Assembly: GCF_003390925.1 (NCBI RefSeq)
Contig: NZ_QUBS01000069.1
Span: 1 to 43,696, forward strand
Reading direction: 5' to 3'
DNA: 43,696 nt
DNA from: Trinickia diaoshuihuensis
Lineage (GTDB): Bacteria; Pseudomonadota; Gammaproteobacteria; Burkholderiales; Burkholderiaceae
Position 1 is the first letter of the stretch; the number at the start of each line of letters is the position of its first letter. A program made the position numbers and the translations under genes. Positions 33,787 to 40,737 of this stretch are shown here, one piece after another. The notes under the pieces were generated by a model. The model searched no databases and was not told the origin of the DNA. It saw nothing but the letters and a program-made list of their open reading frames with translations.

Positions 33787-34422
33787 TCAATCTCGCTTAG
33801 GGTCGATCGTCAATCGATCCGCTAGACCGCTGACGAATAGATCTAGGCCGAACTCGAAAGCGTCGTCGGGATCGATCGGGGTCAATACGAATTCAGAGCT
33901 CGAATCCCTATCGTTGGGTCCACGTTCGGTCGGTGCCTGTCGCTCGGGGGGCGAAACCGTGCGCGTGGGCCGCGCCTGCTGTTCCAATACGCAGCCAACG
34001 ACGTATTGGCTCACGTTCAAGAGCGCCATATGAGCATCGGCTTCGCTGAAGCCCGCTCGCACGAGCGACTGAACCATGGGTTGCATCGCTGCGATTTCCT
34101 CTTGATTCGGCGTCGTGCCGGCGTGCAGCAAAGCGCCGTCGCGATACGCCAGGAGCGCACGACGGAAGCTGCGCGCCAAATCCGCGAACCACGCGCGCCA
34201 ATCCGTGCTCTCTTCGGGCATCCGAAAAGTGTGATGCCGGGCCAGCACCAACGAAGCCATTTCGCCGAGCAGCGTGGCCTTGTCGCGGAAATGCCAATAG
34301 AGCGATGCGGACTCGACGCCGAGCTTCTGCGCCAGCCGCCTAGTCGATAGACCGTCCAATCCCACTTCATCCAGCAATTCGAGGGCGGCGCTCACCACTT
34401 CCTCGCGTCGAATCTTTGCCAT
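33787..34422 (-). CDS. TetR repressor, close to the classical tetracycline TetR class
   Basis: A 211-aa repressor that aligns without gaps to the recalled Tn10 TetR over the first ~150 residues. Landmarks: 'ALELLDEVGLDGLSTRRLAQKLGV' and the recognition helix with L41-Y42-W43-H44 (Q38-P39-T40 of Tn10 become S-A-S). Of the Tn10 tetracycline contacts, H64, F86, H100 and E147 are kept, while N82, R104, Q116 and H139 are L, T, M and Q here. It is divergent from a Tet(X)-like monooxygenase, with two tetO-like sites between them. The ligand may be a tetracycline or another polyketide-like aromatic compound. It should repress both genes. Confidence 0.92.
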   Translation of the reverse strand: MAKIRREEVVSAALELLDEVGLDGLSTRRLAQKLGVESASLYWHFRDKATLLGEMASLVLARHHTFRMPEESTDWRAWFADLARSFRRALLAYRDGALLHAGTTPNQEEIAAMQPMVQSLVRAGFSEADAHMALLNVSQYVVGCVLEQQARPTRTVSPPERQAPTERGPNDRDSSSEFVLTPIDPDDAFEFGLDLFVSGLADRLTIDPKRD

Positions 34423-34425
34423 GCG

Positions 34426-34455
34426 TTGACTCTCTATCAGTGATAGATTTAAACT
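34426..34455 (+). promoter_or_regulatory. promoter of the Tet(X)-like gene, covered by tet operator
   Basis: TTGACT and TAAACT are separated by 18 bp, and the first tetO-like site fills the spacer. The layout TTGAC-x-CTCTATCA-x-TGATAGA is the same as in the Tn10 tetA promoter. The -35 box starts only 4 bp from the tetR start codon. Confidence 0.6.
34433..34447. promoter_or_regulatory. tet operator-like site 1
   Basis: TCTATCAGTGATAGA contains CTATCAGTGATAG, the core of the Tn10 tetO2 operator as recalled. It is a near-perfect dyad centred at 34440 that lies between the -35 and -10 boxes of the monooxygenase promoter. Confidence 0.85.
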
Positions 34456-34468
34456 TATCAGTGATAGA
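34454..34468. promoter_or_regulatory. tet operator-like site 2
   Basis: CTTATCAGTGATAGA repeats 13 bases of site 1 exactly, and both continue with TTT. The centres are 21 bp apart, two helical turns, so two TetR dimers could sit on the same face. Confidence 0.85.
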
Positions 34469-34505
34469 TTTTAGCGCAACCTCACCAGAACAAGGATTGA
34501 CAACC

Positions 34506-35636
34506 ATGATTGAACGCCCCTCGATCGCGATCGTCGGCGCCGGTCCCGCGGGCTTGACCGCGGCGAACGTGCTCGATCGTTCAGGTTGGCGCTTTGAGGT
34601 CTTCGAAGTGGAGCAGTCGATCGGCGCGCGCGATCAGGGAGGCTCGCTCGATCTCCATCCGCAAGAGGGGCAGCTTGCGCTCGAAAAAGCCGGGTTGCTG
34701 GACGCATTTTTTGCCGTCGCTCGCCATGAAGATCAGGAGCAGCGCGTCTACGATTACCGCACCGCCCATCTCATTCGCGAAATCATTCCGGAGCCCGGAA
34801 AGGGCGATCGTCCGGAGATCGATCGGTTGCTGCTCAGAACGCTGTTGCTTGAACTGCTTCCTGAAGGCAGCGTTCGATGGAATGCGCCGATCAATAAAGT
34901 GCAGGCGCAGCCGGACGGGCGATACATGCTTCACAGCGCGACGGGAGTGATGGGGCCGTTCGACCTCGTGATCGGTGCGGACGGTGCTTACTCGAAGGTT
35001 CGCGCTGCTCTCACGGATGTGCGCCCGAACGATACCGGCGTTGCATTCGCCGAGCTATGGCTGAGCGACGTGGACCGTCTGCATCCCGACCATTCGGCAC
35101 TCGTCGGGCATGGGATGATGATTTCCTTGCACGATGGCGCGGGGATCATCGCGCAGCGCAACGGCAACGAGACGATTCGGGTCTATGCCGCGTTTCGCAC
35201 GACGCCTGGAGAAGGGGGGTGGCCAACCGTATCGTTGAGCAACGTCACGAAAGACACACTGCGTGCGCGCTTCGCCGGGTGGGCGCCGTCACTTGTCTCT
35301 CTGATAACGGATGCCGATGCAATCGTGGCTGTGCGGCCTGTCGTTAGCTTGCCCCCGGGGCTTCGTTGGCCGCAACGCGATGGTTTGACGTTGGTTGGCG
35401 ATGCCGCTCATGTCATGCCGCCGCTCGGAGTAGGTGTCAATCTAGCGATGCTCGATGCCGCCGAACTTGCGGAAGCACTAATAGGCAGCGTCGATTGGCG
35501 GCAAGCCGTTCGCGAGTATGAGAAGGTGATGCTCGATCGCGCCGAGCGCATTTCCGTGCACTGCAACGCGGCGTTTGACGAGATGTATAGCGAAGCCGGC
35601 GCGCAGGCGGTAATTGACAATCTGGATGGGCGTTGA
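34506..35636 (+). CDS. FAD-dependent monooxygenase, Tet(X)-like
   Basis: A 376-aa class A flavin monooxygenase. The FAD motif GAGPAG is at 11-16, the 'GGSLDLHPQEGQLALEKAGLL' block at 45-65 mirrors the '[21 protein letters not shown]' of Tet(X), R111 matches the flavin-contact Arg, and 'LVGDAAHVMPPLGVGVNLA' (297-314) is the C-terminal FAD motif. Tet(X) is 388 aa, so the length fits. Family members inactivate tetracyclines or hydroxylate aromatic compounds; which of these applies cannot be read from sequence. Regulation by TetR through two tetO-like sites supports a tetracycline-like inducer. The ATG at 34506 gives the family N-terminus. Confidence 0.9.
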   Translation: MIERPSIAIVGAGPAGLTAANVLDRSGWRFEVFEVEQSIGARDQGGSLDLHPQEGQLALEKAGLLDAFFAVARHEDQEQRVYDYRTAHLIREIIPEPGKGDRPEIDRLLLRTLLLELLPEGSVRWNAPINKVQAQPDGRYMLHSATGVMGPFDLVIGADGAYSKVRAALTDVRPNDTGVAFAELWLSDVDRLHPDHSALVGHGMMISLHDGAGIIAQRNGNETIRVYAAFRTTPGEGGWPTVSLSNVTKDTLRARFAGWAPSLVSLITDADAIVAVRPVVSLPPGLRWPQRDGLTLVGDAAHVMPPLGVGVNLAMLDAAELAEALIGSVDWRQAVREYEKVMLDRAERISVHCNAAFDEMYSEAGAQAVIDNLDGR

Positions 35637-35657
35637 CGTTCGTCCGCCGGGTGCCGT

Positions 35658-35942
35658 TCAGCGGGTACAGGCCGTAACGGCCTGTACGAACGCGTCTTGT
35701 TCGGCAGGATTTAGAAAGAAGGCTTCGAGACTCGTGTGCTCGTCGTTTGCGATTTGCCGCAGGCATTCGGTGTTATTTGTGCGAATGCTCGAAGGCGCAT
35801 AAATGATAGCCGCCACGAACGCTGCCGTTGCTACAAGCGTCACGCAGGCGGCCACCATCCATCGCATTGCTTCGACCGGTTTCCAAGATTGCCGCCGCGA
35901 AGATTGCAGCGGGGCCGTTGCTTGCGTCGATCCATTTTTCAT
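35658..35942 (-). CDS. small single-pass membrane protein, unknown function
   Basis: A 94-aa protein: a polar N-terminal part, one membrane segment ('WMVAACVTLVATAAFVAAIIYA', ~28-50) and a C-terminal soluble part with two Cys ('TECLRQIANDEHTSLEAFFLNPAEQDAFVQAVTAC'), probably periplasmic and able to form a disulfide. GGAG 8 bp before the ATG at 35942 decides the start. It lies 53 bp downstream of marR on the same strand, but has its own copy of a motif found before marR. I do not recognise a family. Confidence 0.6.
   Translation of the reverse strand: MKNGSTQATAPLQSSRRQSWKPVEAMRWMVAACVTLVATAAFVAAIIYAPSSIRTNNTECLRQIANDEHTSLEAFFLNPAEQDAFVQAVTACTR
35665..35687. repeat. 23-bp perfect palindrome at the gene junction
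   Basis: Arms GTACAGGCCGT and ACGGCCTGTAC flank a single A. It lies inside the last codons of the small membrane-protein gene, facing the end of the Tet(X)-like gene. No T-run follows, so it may be a convergent terminator or a protein-binding site. Confidence 0.6.
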
Positions 35943-35957
35943 TTCGTTGCTCCGTTT

Positions 35958-35971
35958 GGTTAGCAAGACAA
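35958..35971. promoter_or_regulatory. 14-bp motif, copy 2 (before the small membrane-protein gene)
   Basis: GGTTAGCAAGACAA is identical to the copy before marR. It sits 16-29 bp upstream of the small membrane-protein start. Only the left half of the dyad is kept here. Confidence 0.5.
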
Positions 35972-35995
35972 TCATTTGAGGCGAAAAACCGGCGC

Positions 35996-36412
35996 TTAGG
36001 AAAGTGCCTTCCTGATGCCGTGCATGCTGGAGACAGCCGATTGAAACAAATCCGTGCCAACTTTTTCGCGCAGCGTTTTCGCGATCTGCGCACTCGCGTC
36101 GTTGATAGGCCGGTCAAGCGCCTTCCCTGCGCGAGTAGGGTAAACGCCCCATTCTCTGCCATCGGATTCAGCCTGACGACGTTCGACCAACTGCTTCTGG
36201 CAGAGGTTATCGATCAACCGGGTAGCGGTGGGGCGCGCAATCCCCAGTACGTCCGCGATTTGGCTGCTAAGGCACCCCGGCGAGGCAAGCACCACGCGCA
36301 GCACGAATCCCTGCGCCGGCGTTAGCCCGAAGGGCGCGTACGCAGCAGACCATTCGCGCTCGGCAAGACGTGCAAGCGCCGAGGAGTTGAAGTAAAGGCA
36401 GTGATCGAACAT
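35996..36412 (-). CDS. MarR-family transcriptional regulator
   Basis: A 138-aa regulator with the MarR winged helix ('GLTPAQGFVLRVVLASPGCLSSQIADVLGIARPTATRLIDNLCQKQLVERRQAESDGREWGVYPT'-like order: helix, recognition helix, wing ending in 'DGREW'). The start at 36412 gives the normal family length; no ribosome-binding site is seen, and a perfect ATGACGTCAT palindrome overlaps the start codon. Divergent from an SDR gene (115 bp between starts). A repeated motif before it and before the next gene suggests autoregulation. Confidence 0.9.
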   Translation of the reverse strand: MFDHCLYFNSSALARLAEREWSAAYAPFGLTPAQGFVLRVVLASPGCLSSQIADVLGIARPTATRLIDNLCQKQLVERRQAESDGREWGVYPTRAGKALDRPINDASAQIAKTLREKVGTDLFQSAVSSMHGIRKALS

Positions 36413-36420
36413 GACGTCAT
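36411..36420. promoter_or_regulatory. palindrome over the marR start codon
   Basis: ATGACGTCAT is a perfect 10-bp palindrome that includes the marR start codon. It could be a short operator or chance. Confidence 0.25.
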
Positions 36421-36433
36421 TAAAGCGCAAAAC

Positions 36434-36447
36434 GGTTAGCAAGACAA
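36434..36447. promoter_or_regulatory. 14-bp motif, copy 1 (marR/SDR divergent promoter), MarR operator candidate
   Basis: GGTTAGCAAGACAA occurs exactly here and again at 35958. Here it is part of TTAG-N8-CTAA (36436-36451), an inverted repeat of the size MarR proteins bind. It lies 22-35 bp before marR and ~80 bp before the divergent SDR gene. Confidence 0.55.
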
Positions 36448-36526
36448 CTAAAATTCCACTACGGCTGTGGCGCACTGTGGAATCATGCTCAGACCTCATC
36501 CCCCGCGTTCGATTATCACGGAAGCC

Positions 36527-37219
36527 ATGAACGATATTCCTTACGGTAATGCCCTAATCATCGGCGCTGGTTTTGGGATTAGCGGCGCGCTCACTCGCGC
36601 GCTGCGTTCCGCCGGCCTTCCCGTTGTCATCGCCTCACGTAACGTGGACAAGCTGGCACCGCTGGTGAGCCAGACCGATGCCGTCGCGTTGCAAGCCGAT
36701 GCCTCGGATGCAAGCCAAGTCGAGCGGCTTTTCCAGGAGACGCAGGCGCGAATCGGCGTCCCCGAGATTGTCATTTACAACGCCAGCAGGATCGTCCGCG
36801 GCCCTATCGCCGACCTCGACGCGGAACAAGTCGAACAGGCGCTGGCCGTGACCGCAATGGGCGCATTTCACGCGGTACAGCAAGCCGCGAAGCGCATGGT
36901 CCCCGTGGGAAAAGGTGCGATCCTATTGACCGGCGCGACCGCGGGCGTCAAGGGGTTTGCTCGATCCGCGCCGTTTGCGATGGGTAAGTTCGCGCTACGG
37001 GGATTGGCCCAAAGTGCCGCGCGCGAACTGGCGCCCCAAGGCATCCATGTCGCCCATGTAATCGTGGACGGCGGCGTGCGAGCGAACGGCCAAGCGGACG
37101 CGTCGGACCGCACGCTCGATCCGGACGCTATCGCGCAAACCTATCTCGATCTTTTGCGTCAGCATCGCAGCGCCTGGTCGTGGGAAATCGAAGTGCGGCC
37201 TTGGGTGGAGAGCTTTTGA
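36527..37219 (+). CDS. SDR-family protein with Phe in place of the catalytic Tyr
   Basis: A 230-aa SDR-fold protein. The nucleotide motif is GAGFGIS (13-19), a variant of TGxxxGIG, and the 'YNAS' block (84-87) stands where NNAG is usual. At the active site the YxxxK pair reads F150-A-M-G-K154, so the catalytic tyrosine is missing, although the Lys and an upstream Thr (T135 or T138) remain. It may bind NAD(P) without classical reductase chemistry. GGAAG precedes the ATG at 36527. Transcribed away from marR and followed after 3 bp by a methyltransferase gene, so the two form an operon. Confidence 0.85.
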   Translation: MNDIPYGNALIIGAGFGISGALTRALRSAGLPVVIASRNVDKLAPLVSQTDAVALQADASDASQVERLFQETQARIGVPEIVIYNASRIVRGPIADLDAEQVEQALAVTAMGAFHAVQQAAKRMVPVGKGAILLTGATAGVKGFARSAPFAMGKFALRGLAQSAARELAPQGIHVAHVIVDGGVRANGQADASDRTLDPDAIAQTYLDLLRQHRSAWSWEIEVRPWVESF

Positions 37220-37222
37220 ACG

Positions 37223-37765
37223 ATGGATCTCTTCTCGCCAGCCGAACGATATCTACAAGATTTTCATGCGCGCCGGCCAGGCGCGACCAGCGCGGCGTTT
37301 TCCGCGCTACCGGCCACGACGAAGTCGCGTACTTACAAATCCTCCTATGAGGTGCTGGCCGCTGTCGTGCGTGACTTGCCACTCCCGAGCACGGTGCTCG
37401 ACGTCGGTTGTGGCGATGGACATCTTCTCGGTCTTCTCGATAAGGCGTCGAATTCATCAACGCTCATCGGAGTAGATCTCAGTGATGGCGAACTGAACGT
37501 CGCTAGACGCACGCTGCCGAGTCACGTGCTGTTGCTAAGAGAGCGTGCGCAACAGATGTCACTGGCCAGCGAGTCGATCGATGTTGTCGTATCGCACATG
37601 GCCTTGATGCTCATGGACGACATTGAGAGCGTGCTTTCGGAGATACATCGCGTTCTCGTTTCTGGCGGGAAGCTTGCCGGAATCGTCGGGCGCACCTTTT
37701 TATTAGGCCCGCTGCACCCCTGCGCGCCGCAAGCTAAGAGATGCGCTCATTGCGGAAACCTCTAG
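37223..37765 (+). CDS. class I SAM-dependent methyltransferase, possibly truncated
   Basis: A 180-aa protein with a clear SAM-binding fold: motif I 'VLDVGCGDGHLLGLL' (~59-73), 'LIGVDLSDGELNVAR' (acidic loop ~86-90), and 'SIDVVVSHMALMLMDDIESVLSEIHRVLVSGGKL' (motifs II/III). Members of this type usually continue for another 70-100 residues. The reading frame ends shortly after 'GRTFLLGP', and another frame stays open over 37707-37835, so the gene may be frameshifted or naturally short. It starts 3 bp after the SDR stop. The substrate is unknown. Confidence 0.75.
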   Translation: MDLFSPAERYLQDFHARRPGATSAAFSALPATTKSRTYKSSYEVLAAVVRDLPLPSTVLDVGCGDGHLLGLLDKASNSSTLIGVDLSDGELNVARRTLPSHVLLLRERAQQMSLASESIDVVVSHMALMLMDDIESVLSEIHRVLVSGGKLAGIVGRTFLLGPLHPCAPQAKRCAHCGNL

Positions 37766-37879
37766 CATGCTGGACCGTGACGGCCGGCTTCAAACAGGTT
37801 GGGGGCTTCGCTTGATTCAAGCGCGCGCACGCTAGACGACATCCTTTAGGCACGTCCGAGTTGAGCGTATATGAAAGGT

Positions 37880-37893
37880 AAACTTGCAAGTTT
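37880..37893. promoter_or_regulatory. 14-bp perfect palindrome, operator candidate
   Basis: AAACTTGCAAGTTT is a perfect palindrome that contains the TTGCAA -35 box of the promoter next to it. A regulator binding here would block RNA polymerase. Confidence 0.5.
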
Positions 37894-37912
37894 GACTTTC
37901 GTTAAATATAGT
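37884..37912 (+). promoter_or_regulatory. sigma-70 promoter of the small membrane-protein gene at 37976
   Basis: TTGCAA and TATAGT are separated by 17 bp. The predicted mRNA start is near 37919, ~57 bp before the gene. Confidence 0.55.
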
Positions 37913-37975
37913 GTCGCCATGAGAACCGAGGGTTCAGCCAAGCGGGCCCGGTTTCCGTTCAACAAGGAGCGTTCG

Positions 37976-38305
37976 ATGCCGTGGCTTTCACTGCTTGCAT
38001 ATTTCTTGGGCGGCTTCTTTTTGGCGAACGCTGTGCCGCATGTCGTAAGCGGCGTGATGGGACGGCCGTTTCAGAGCCCCTTCGCGAAACCGCCCGGAGA
38101 GGGGCTATCTTCTTCGAGCGTCAACGTGCTGTGGGGATTCTTCAATCTGGCTATCGGTTATCTGTTGGTTTGCCGTGTCGGTGATTTCCAATTGAGGAGT
38201 ACCGCGGACATCGTTGCGGTCGGCGTGGGTGCACTTCTTATTTCACTTTTTTCGGCACGCCATTTCGGCCGCTTCAACGGCGGGCGGGCGCCAAGCCATC
38301 CCTGA
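37976..38305 (+). CDS. small integral membrane protein, unknown function
   Basis: A 109-aa protein with about three hydrophobic segments ('WLSLLAYFLGGFFLANAVPHVV', 'VLWGFFNLAIGYLLVCRV', 'IVAVGVGALLISLFSA'). AAGGAG 6 bp before the ATG at 37976 decides the start. It has a promoter of its own with a palindromic operator. The AraC gene downstream (gap 123 bp) may be linked or independent. I do not recognise a family. Confidence 0.7.
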   Translation: MPWLSLLAYFLGGFFLANAVPHVVSGVMGRPFQSPFAKPPGEGLSSSSVNVLWGFFNLAIGYLLVCRVGDFQLRSTADIVAVGVGALLISLFSARHFGRFNGGRAPSHP

Positions 38306-38428
38306 TCATCGGTTCTCGATTGGCGGGCTCGAACGCGGACTGCGCGAATGGCGTGACTGTGGCATCCTTGAGCGAGCGCAATTCAACATCTCGCTCCGGA
38401 TCCATTTCCCTACCTCCCGCGACCTACC

Positions 38429-39256
38429 ATGCCTCGAAAGCCCGTCCCCGTGCGCCAAGATTGGATCACACACGCCAAGACCGCGGACGGCATCGAGCGC
38501 ATCGAGGCTTGGTTTCAAGGCAACGCGTATGCGATGCATCGGCACGACACGTATGCGATCGGCCGTACCCTGGCGGGAGTGCAAAGCTTCAACTATCGCC
38601 GTAGCCGGCGCGACAGCCTCCCGGGAAATACGATGGTGCTTCATCCCGACGAAGCGCACGACGGGCAAGCCGGTACGCAAGAAGGTTTCCGCTATCGCAT
38701 GATCTACGTGGAGCCGGTGCTCTTTCAAGACGCACTCGGCGGTCGTGCGTTGCCGTTCATCGAAGGCGGCGTGACGAACGATCCGCGAATCGCAGCGGCG
38801 ACGGAAGCGCTACTGCAACGAATCGGGCAAACGATTGAGCCGCTGGAGCAAAGCGACGCGCTGTCCGAACTCGCGCACGCGTTGGCCGCGGTCGCGGGGA
38901 CACCTCGTTCGCGAGGCAACGGCGATTACCTCGCGGCACGTCGCGCACGAGACTATCTCTACGCGAATTTCACGCGCACAGTCACGCTCGATGAATTGGA
39001 AATCGCAACAGGTCGAGACCGCTGGAGTTTGTCCCACGATTTCCGTACTTACTATGGCACCAGCCCATACCGCTATCTGACGATGCGCCGCCTCGACGCG
39101 GTACGCCGCTTGATGCTTGCCGGCATGTCGCTTTCGAGCGCGGCGGCCGATGCGGGATTCGCCGATCAGAGCCACATGACGCGTCATTTTTTGAAGACGT
39201 TCGGACAGACGCCGGGGCACTGGCTGCAAGTCGTAAATGCTGTACGAGGCCGCTAA
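38429..39256 (+). CDS. AraC-family transcriptional regulator
   Basis: A 275-aa regulator: N-terminal cupin-like sensor ('AYAMHRHDTYAIGRTLAGVQSFNYR') and C-terminal double HTH from ~170 ('RDYLYANFTRTVTLDELEIATGRDRWSLSHDFRTYYGTSPYRYL' region, 'SSAAADAGFADQSHMTRHFLKTFGQTPGHW'). The ribosome-binding site is weak. Its target is unclear; the cupin gene following on the same strand and the small membrane-protein gene before it are candidates. Confidence 0.9.
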   Translation: MPRKPVPVRQDWITHAKTADGIERIEAWFQGNAYAMHRHDTYAIGRTLAGVQSFNYRRSRRDSLPGNTMVLHPDEAHDGQAGTQEGFRYRMIYVEPVLFQDALGGRALPFIEGGVTNDPRIAAATEALLQRIGQTIEPLEQSDALSELAHALAAVAGTPRSRGNGDYLAARRARDYLYANFTRTVTLDELEIATGRDRWSLSHDFRTYYGTSPYRYLTMRRLDAVRRLMLAGMSLSSAAADAGFADQSHMTRHFLKTFGQTPGHWLQVVNAVRGR

Positions 39257-39337
39257 ACGTTTTCCCACGATCGTTCAATACGGTGCTAGGGCGGCTGCGT
39301 ATTCTCGTCAGTACATCCTACCTGTACGGAGAGAACG

Positions 39338-39763
39338 ATGTCGGCATCAACACATTCCCAAGCCTCGCCTGCCGCGCGTGGCAAATGCGAAGCCATCGAT
39401 TTGCTGGGTAAGGTCAGCTTGATCGACGGCCACTGGCAGCAGCGCGTGATCGCGGAAATGAACGATTACCAGTTCAAAGTCGCTAAGCTGCTCGGTGAGT
39501 TTGTGTGGCACCAGCATAGCGATACGGATGAAACGTTTATCGTGCTGGACGGCGAACTGCGGATCGACTTTCGGGGCAGCCCTCAAGGCGACGGATCGAT
39601 CGTGCTGCGTGCGGGTCAGATGGCCGTTGTCCCGAAAGGCGTCGAACATAAACCTTGGGCGCAGGGCGAGGTCAAACTGCTGCTCATCGAGCCCCGTGGT
39701 GTGGTGAATACGGGGGACGGCGCAACGAGCGAACGCACCGTCGCCAACGATCAATGGATTTGA
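39338..39763 (+). CDS. cupin-2 domain protein
   Basis: A 141-aa single-domain cupin. Motif 1 is 'EFVWHQHSDTDETFIVLDGEL' with metal-binding His-His-Glu, and motif 2 'AGQMAVVPKGVEHKPWA' with the third His. Such proteins bind a metal and act as isomerases, dioxygenases or binding proteins; nothing specific can be said. GGAGAG precedes the ATG. It lies 81 bp after the AraC gene and is followed by a terminator hairpin. Confidence 0.85.
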   Translation: MSASTHSQASPAARGKCEAIDLLGKVSLIDGHWQQRVIAEMNDYQFKVAKLLGEFVWHQHSDTDETFIVLDGELRIDFRGSPQGDGSIVLRAGQMAVVPKGVEHKPWAQGEVKLLLIEPRGVVNTGDGATSERTVANDQWI

Positions 39764-39796
39764 CGTTGAGATGACGAGTGCCTAAGCGATAGAGAA

Positions 39797-39827
39797 AACG
39801 CCTGTCTCGTCAGAAAAGACAGGCGTT
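39797..39827. terminator. bidirectional terminator between cupin and SDR genes
   Basis: A perfect 11-bp stem (AACGCCTGTCT / AGACAGGCGTT) with a 9-base loop fills the gap between convergent genes. On the minus strand it is followed by TTTTCTCT, which helps termination of SDR-strand transcripts. Confidence 0.75.
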
Positions 39828-39841
39828 GCCTATGAGTTTGC

Positions 39842-40588
39842 TTAGCGCATCCCGCCACTGGCAACGATCCGTTCGCCCGTGAGCCAACCTGAGTCGTCGG
39901 ATGCGAGAAATACGGCAATCGAAGCGATATCGTCAGGCTGACCCACGCGTCCGAGCGGCGTTTGGCTGACCGCCATCGTTTCGAAGTCCGATCCGGCGAT
40001 GCCGGCCGCATGCGTGCCTTCCGTGATCACAATGCCCGGATTGATCGCATTGACGCGGATCTTCTTCGGCCCCAACTCGCGTGCTAGGACACCTGTGATG
40101 GCATCGACGGCGCCTTTCGTACCCGAATAGACCGCGGATCCCGGCGGAGTGATCGTAGTTACCACTGAACTGACGTTGATCACGCTCGCACCCTCGCCAA
40201 AATGCTTCAGCGCGGCCCGCGTCGTGAGCAACACCCCGAGTACGTTCGTGTTGAACTGCCGGTGGAATTGTTCTTCAGTGAATTCTTCAATCGGCGCTAA
40301 TTCATAGACGCCAGAATTGTTGACGAGAATATCGAGACGCCCGTAGCTTTCGATGGCTGCGTCGATGATGCCTTGCGCATCCGCGGCTTTGGACACATCG
40401 CCGCCAACCGCGATCGCTTTACCGTTGGCCGACGTGATTTCGGCGACGACGGCATCGGCTCCCGCCTTGCTGCTTGCATAATTGACGACCACCGACGCGC
40501 CTTCGCGCGCCAGCGCCTTGGCGATACCTGCGCCAATCCCCTTCGACGCACCGGTGACAACGGCCACTTTGCCTGCGAGCTTACCCAT
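39842..40588 (-). CDS. SDR-family oxidoreductase (FabG/glucose dehydrogenase-like)
   Basis: A 248-aa classical SDR: TGASKGIG at 12-19, 'NNSG' instead of NNAG, the catalytic Ser in 'INVSSV', YxxxK in 'YSGTKGA' and 'NAINPGIVITEG' after it. The 'NYASSK' stretch after beta-2 suggests NADP(H). Three in-frame ATGs lie close together; the one at 40588 has GGGAGA at the right distance. It follows the aldo-keto reductase gene on the same strand after 149 bp. Confidence 0.9.
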   Translation of the reverse strand: MGKLAGKVAVVTGASKGIGAGIAKALAREGASVVVNYASSKAGADAVVAEITSANGKAIAVGGDVSKAADAQGIIDAAIESYGRLDILVNNSGVYELAPIEEFTEEQFHRQFNTNVLGVLLTTRAALKHFGEGASVINVSSVVTTITPPGSAVYSGTKGAVDAITGVLARELGPKKIRVNAINPGIVITEGTHAAGIAGSDFETMAVSQTPLGRVGQPDDIASIAVFLASDDSGWLTGERIVASGGMR

Positions 40589-40625
40589 ATCCATTTCTCC
40601 CATCGAATCGATCAGATTGAAAGGA

Positions 40626-40650
40626 ACCGGCTGCGCTTAGGCTAGCCGGT
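40626..40650. other. hairpin between aldo-keto reductase and SDR genes
   Basis: ACCGGCT and AGCCGGT arms with an 11-base loop lie in the 149-bp gap. It may be an mRNA processing site or attenuator within the operon, with little to support it. Confidence 0.25.
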
Positions 40651-40737
40651 CCGCGTTAGACTGAATGTAGACAGTCGCGGTGGATGGAAAAAGCGGCTCG
40701 AGACGAATTAACTTGAGGGGTTTGACGAACAATCCTT

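Noticed and set aside
33787-35636. Recent arrival of the TetR/Tet(X)-like pair on a transposon
   Set aside because: No transposase, insertion sequence or terminal repeats are visible, and base composition matches the neighbours.
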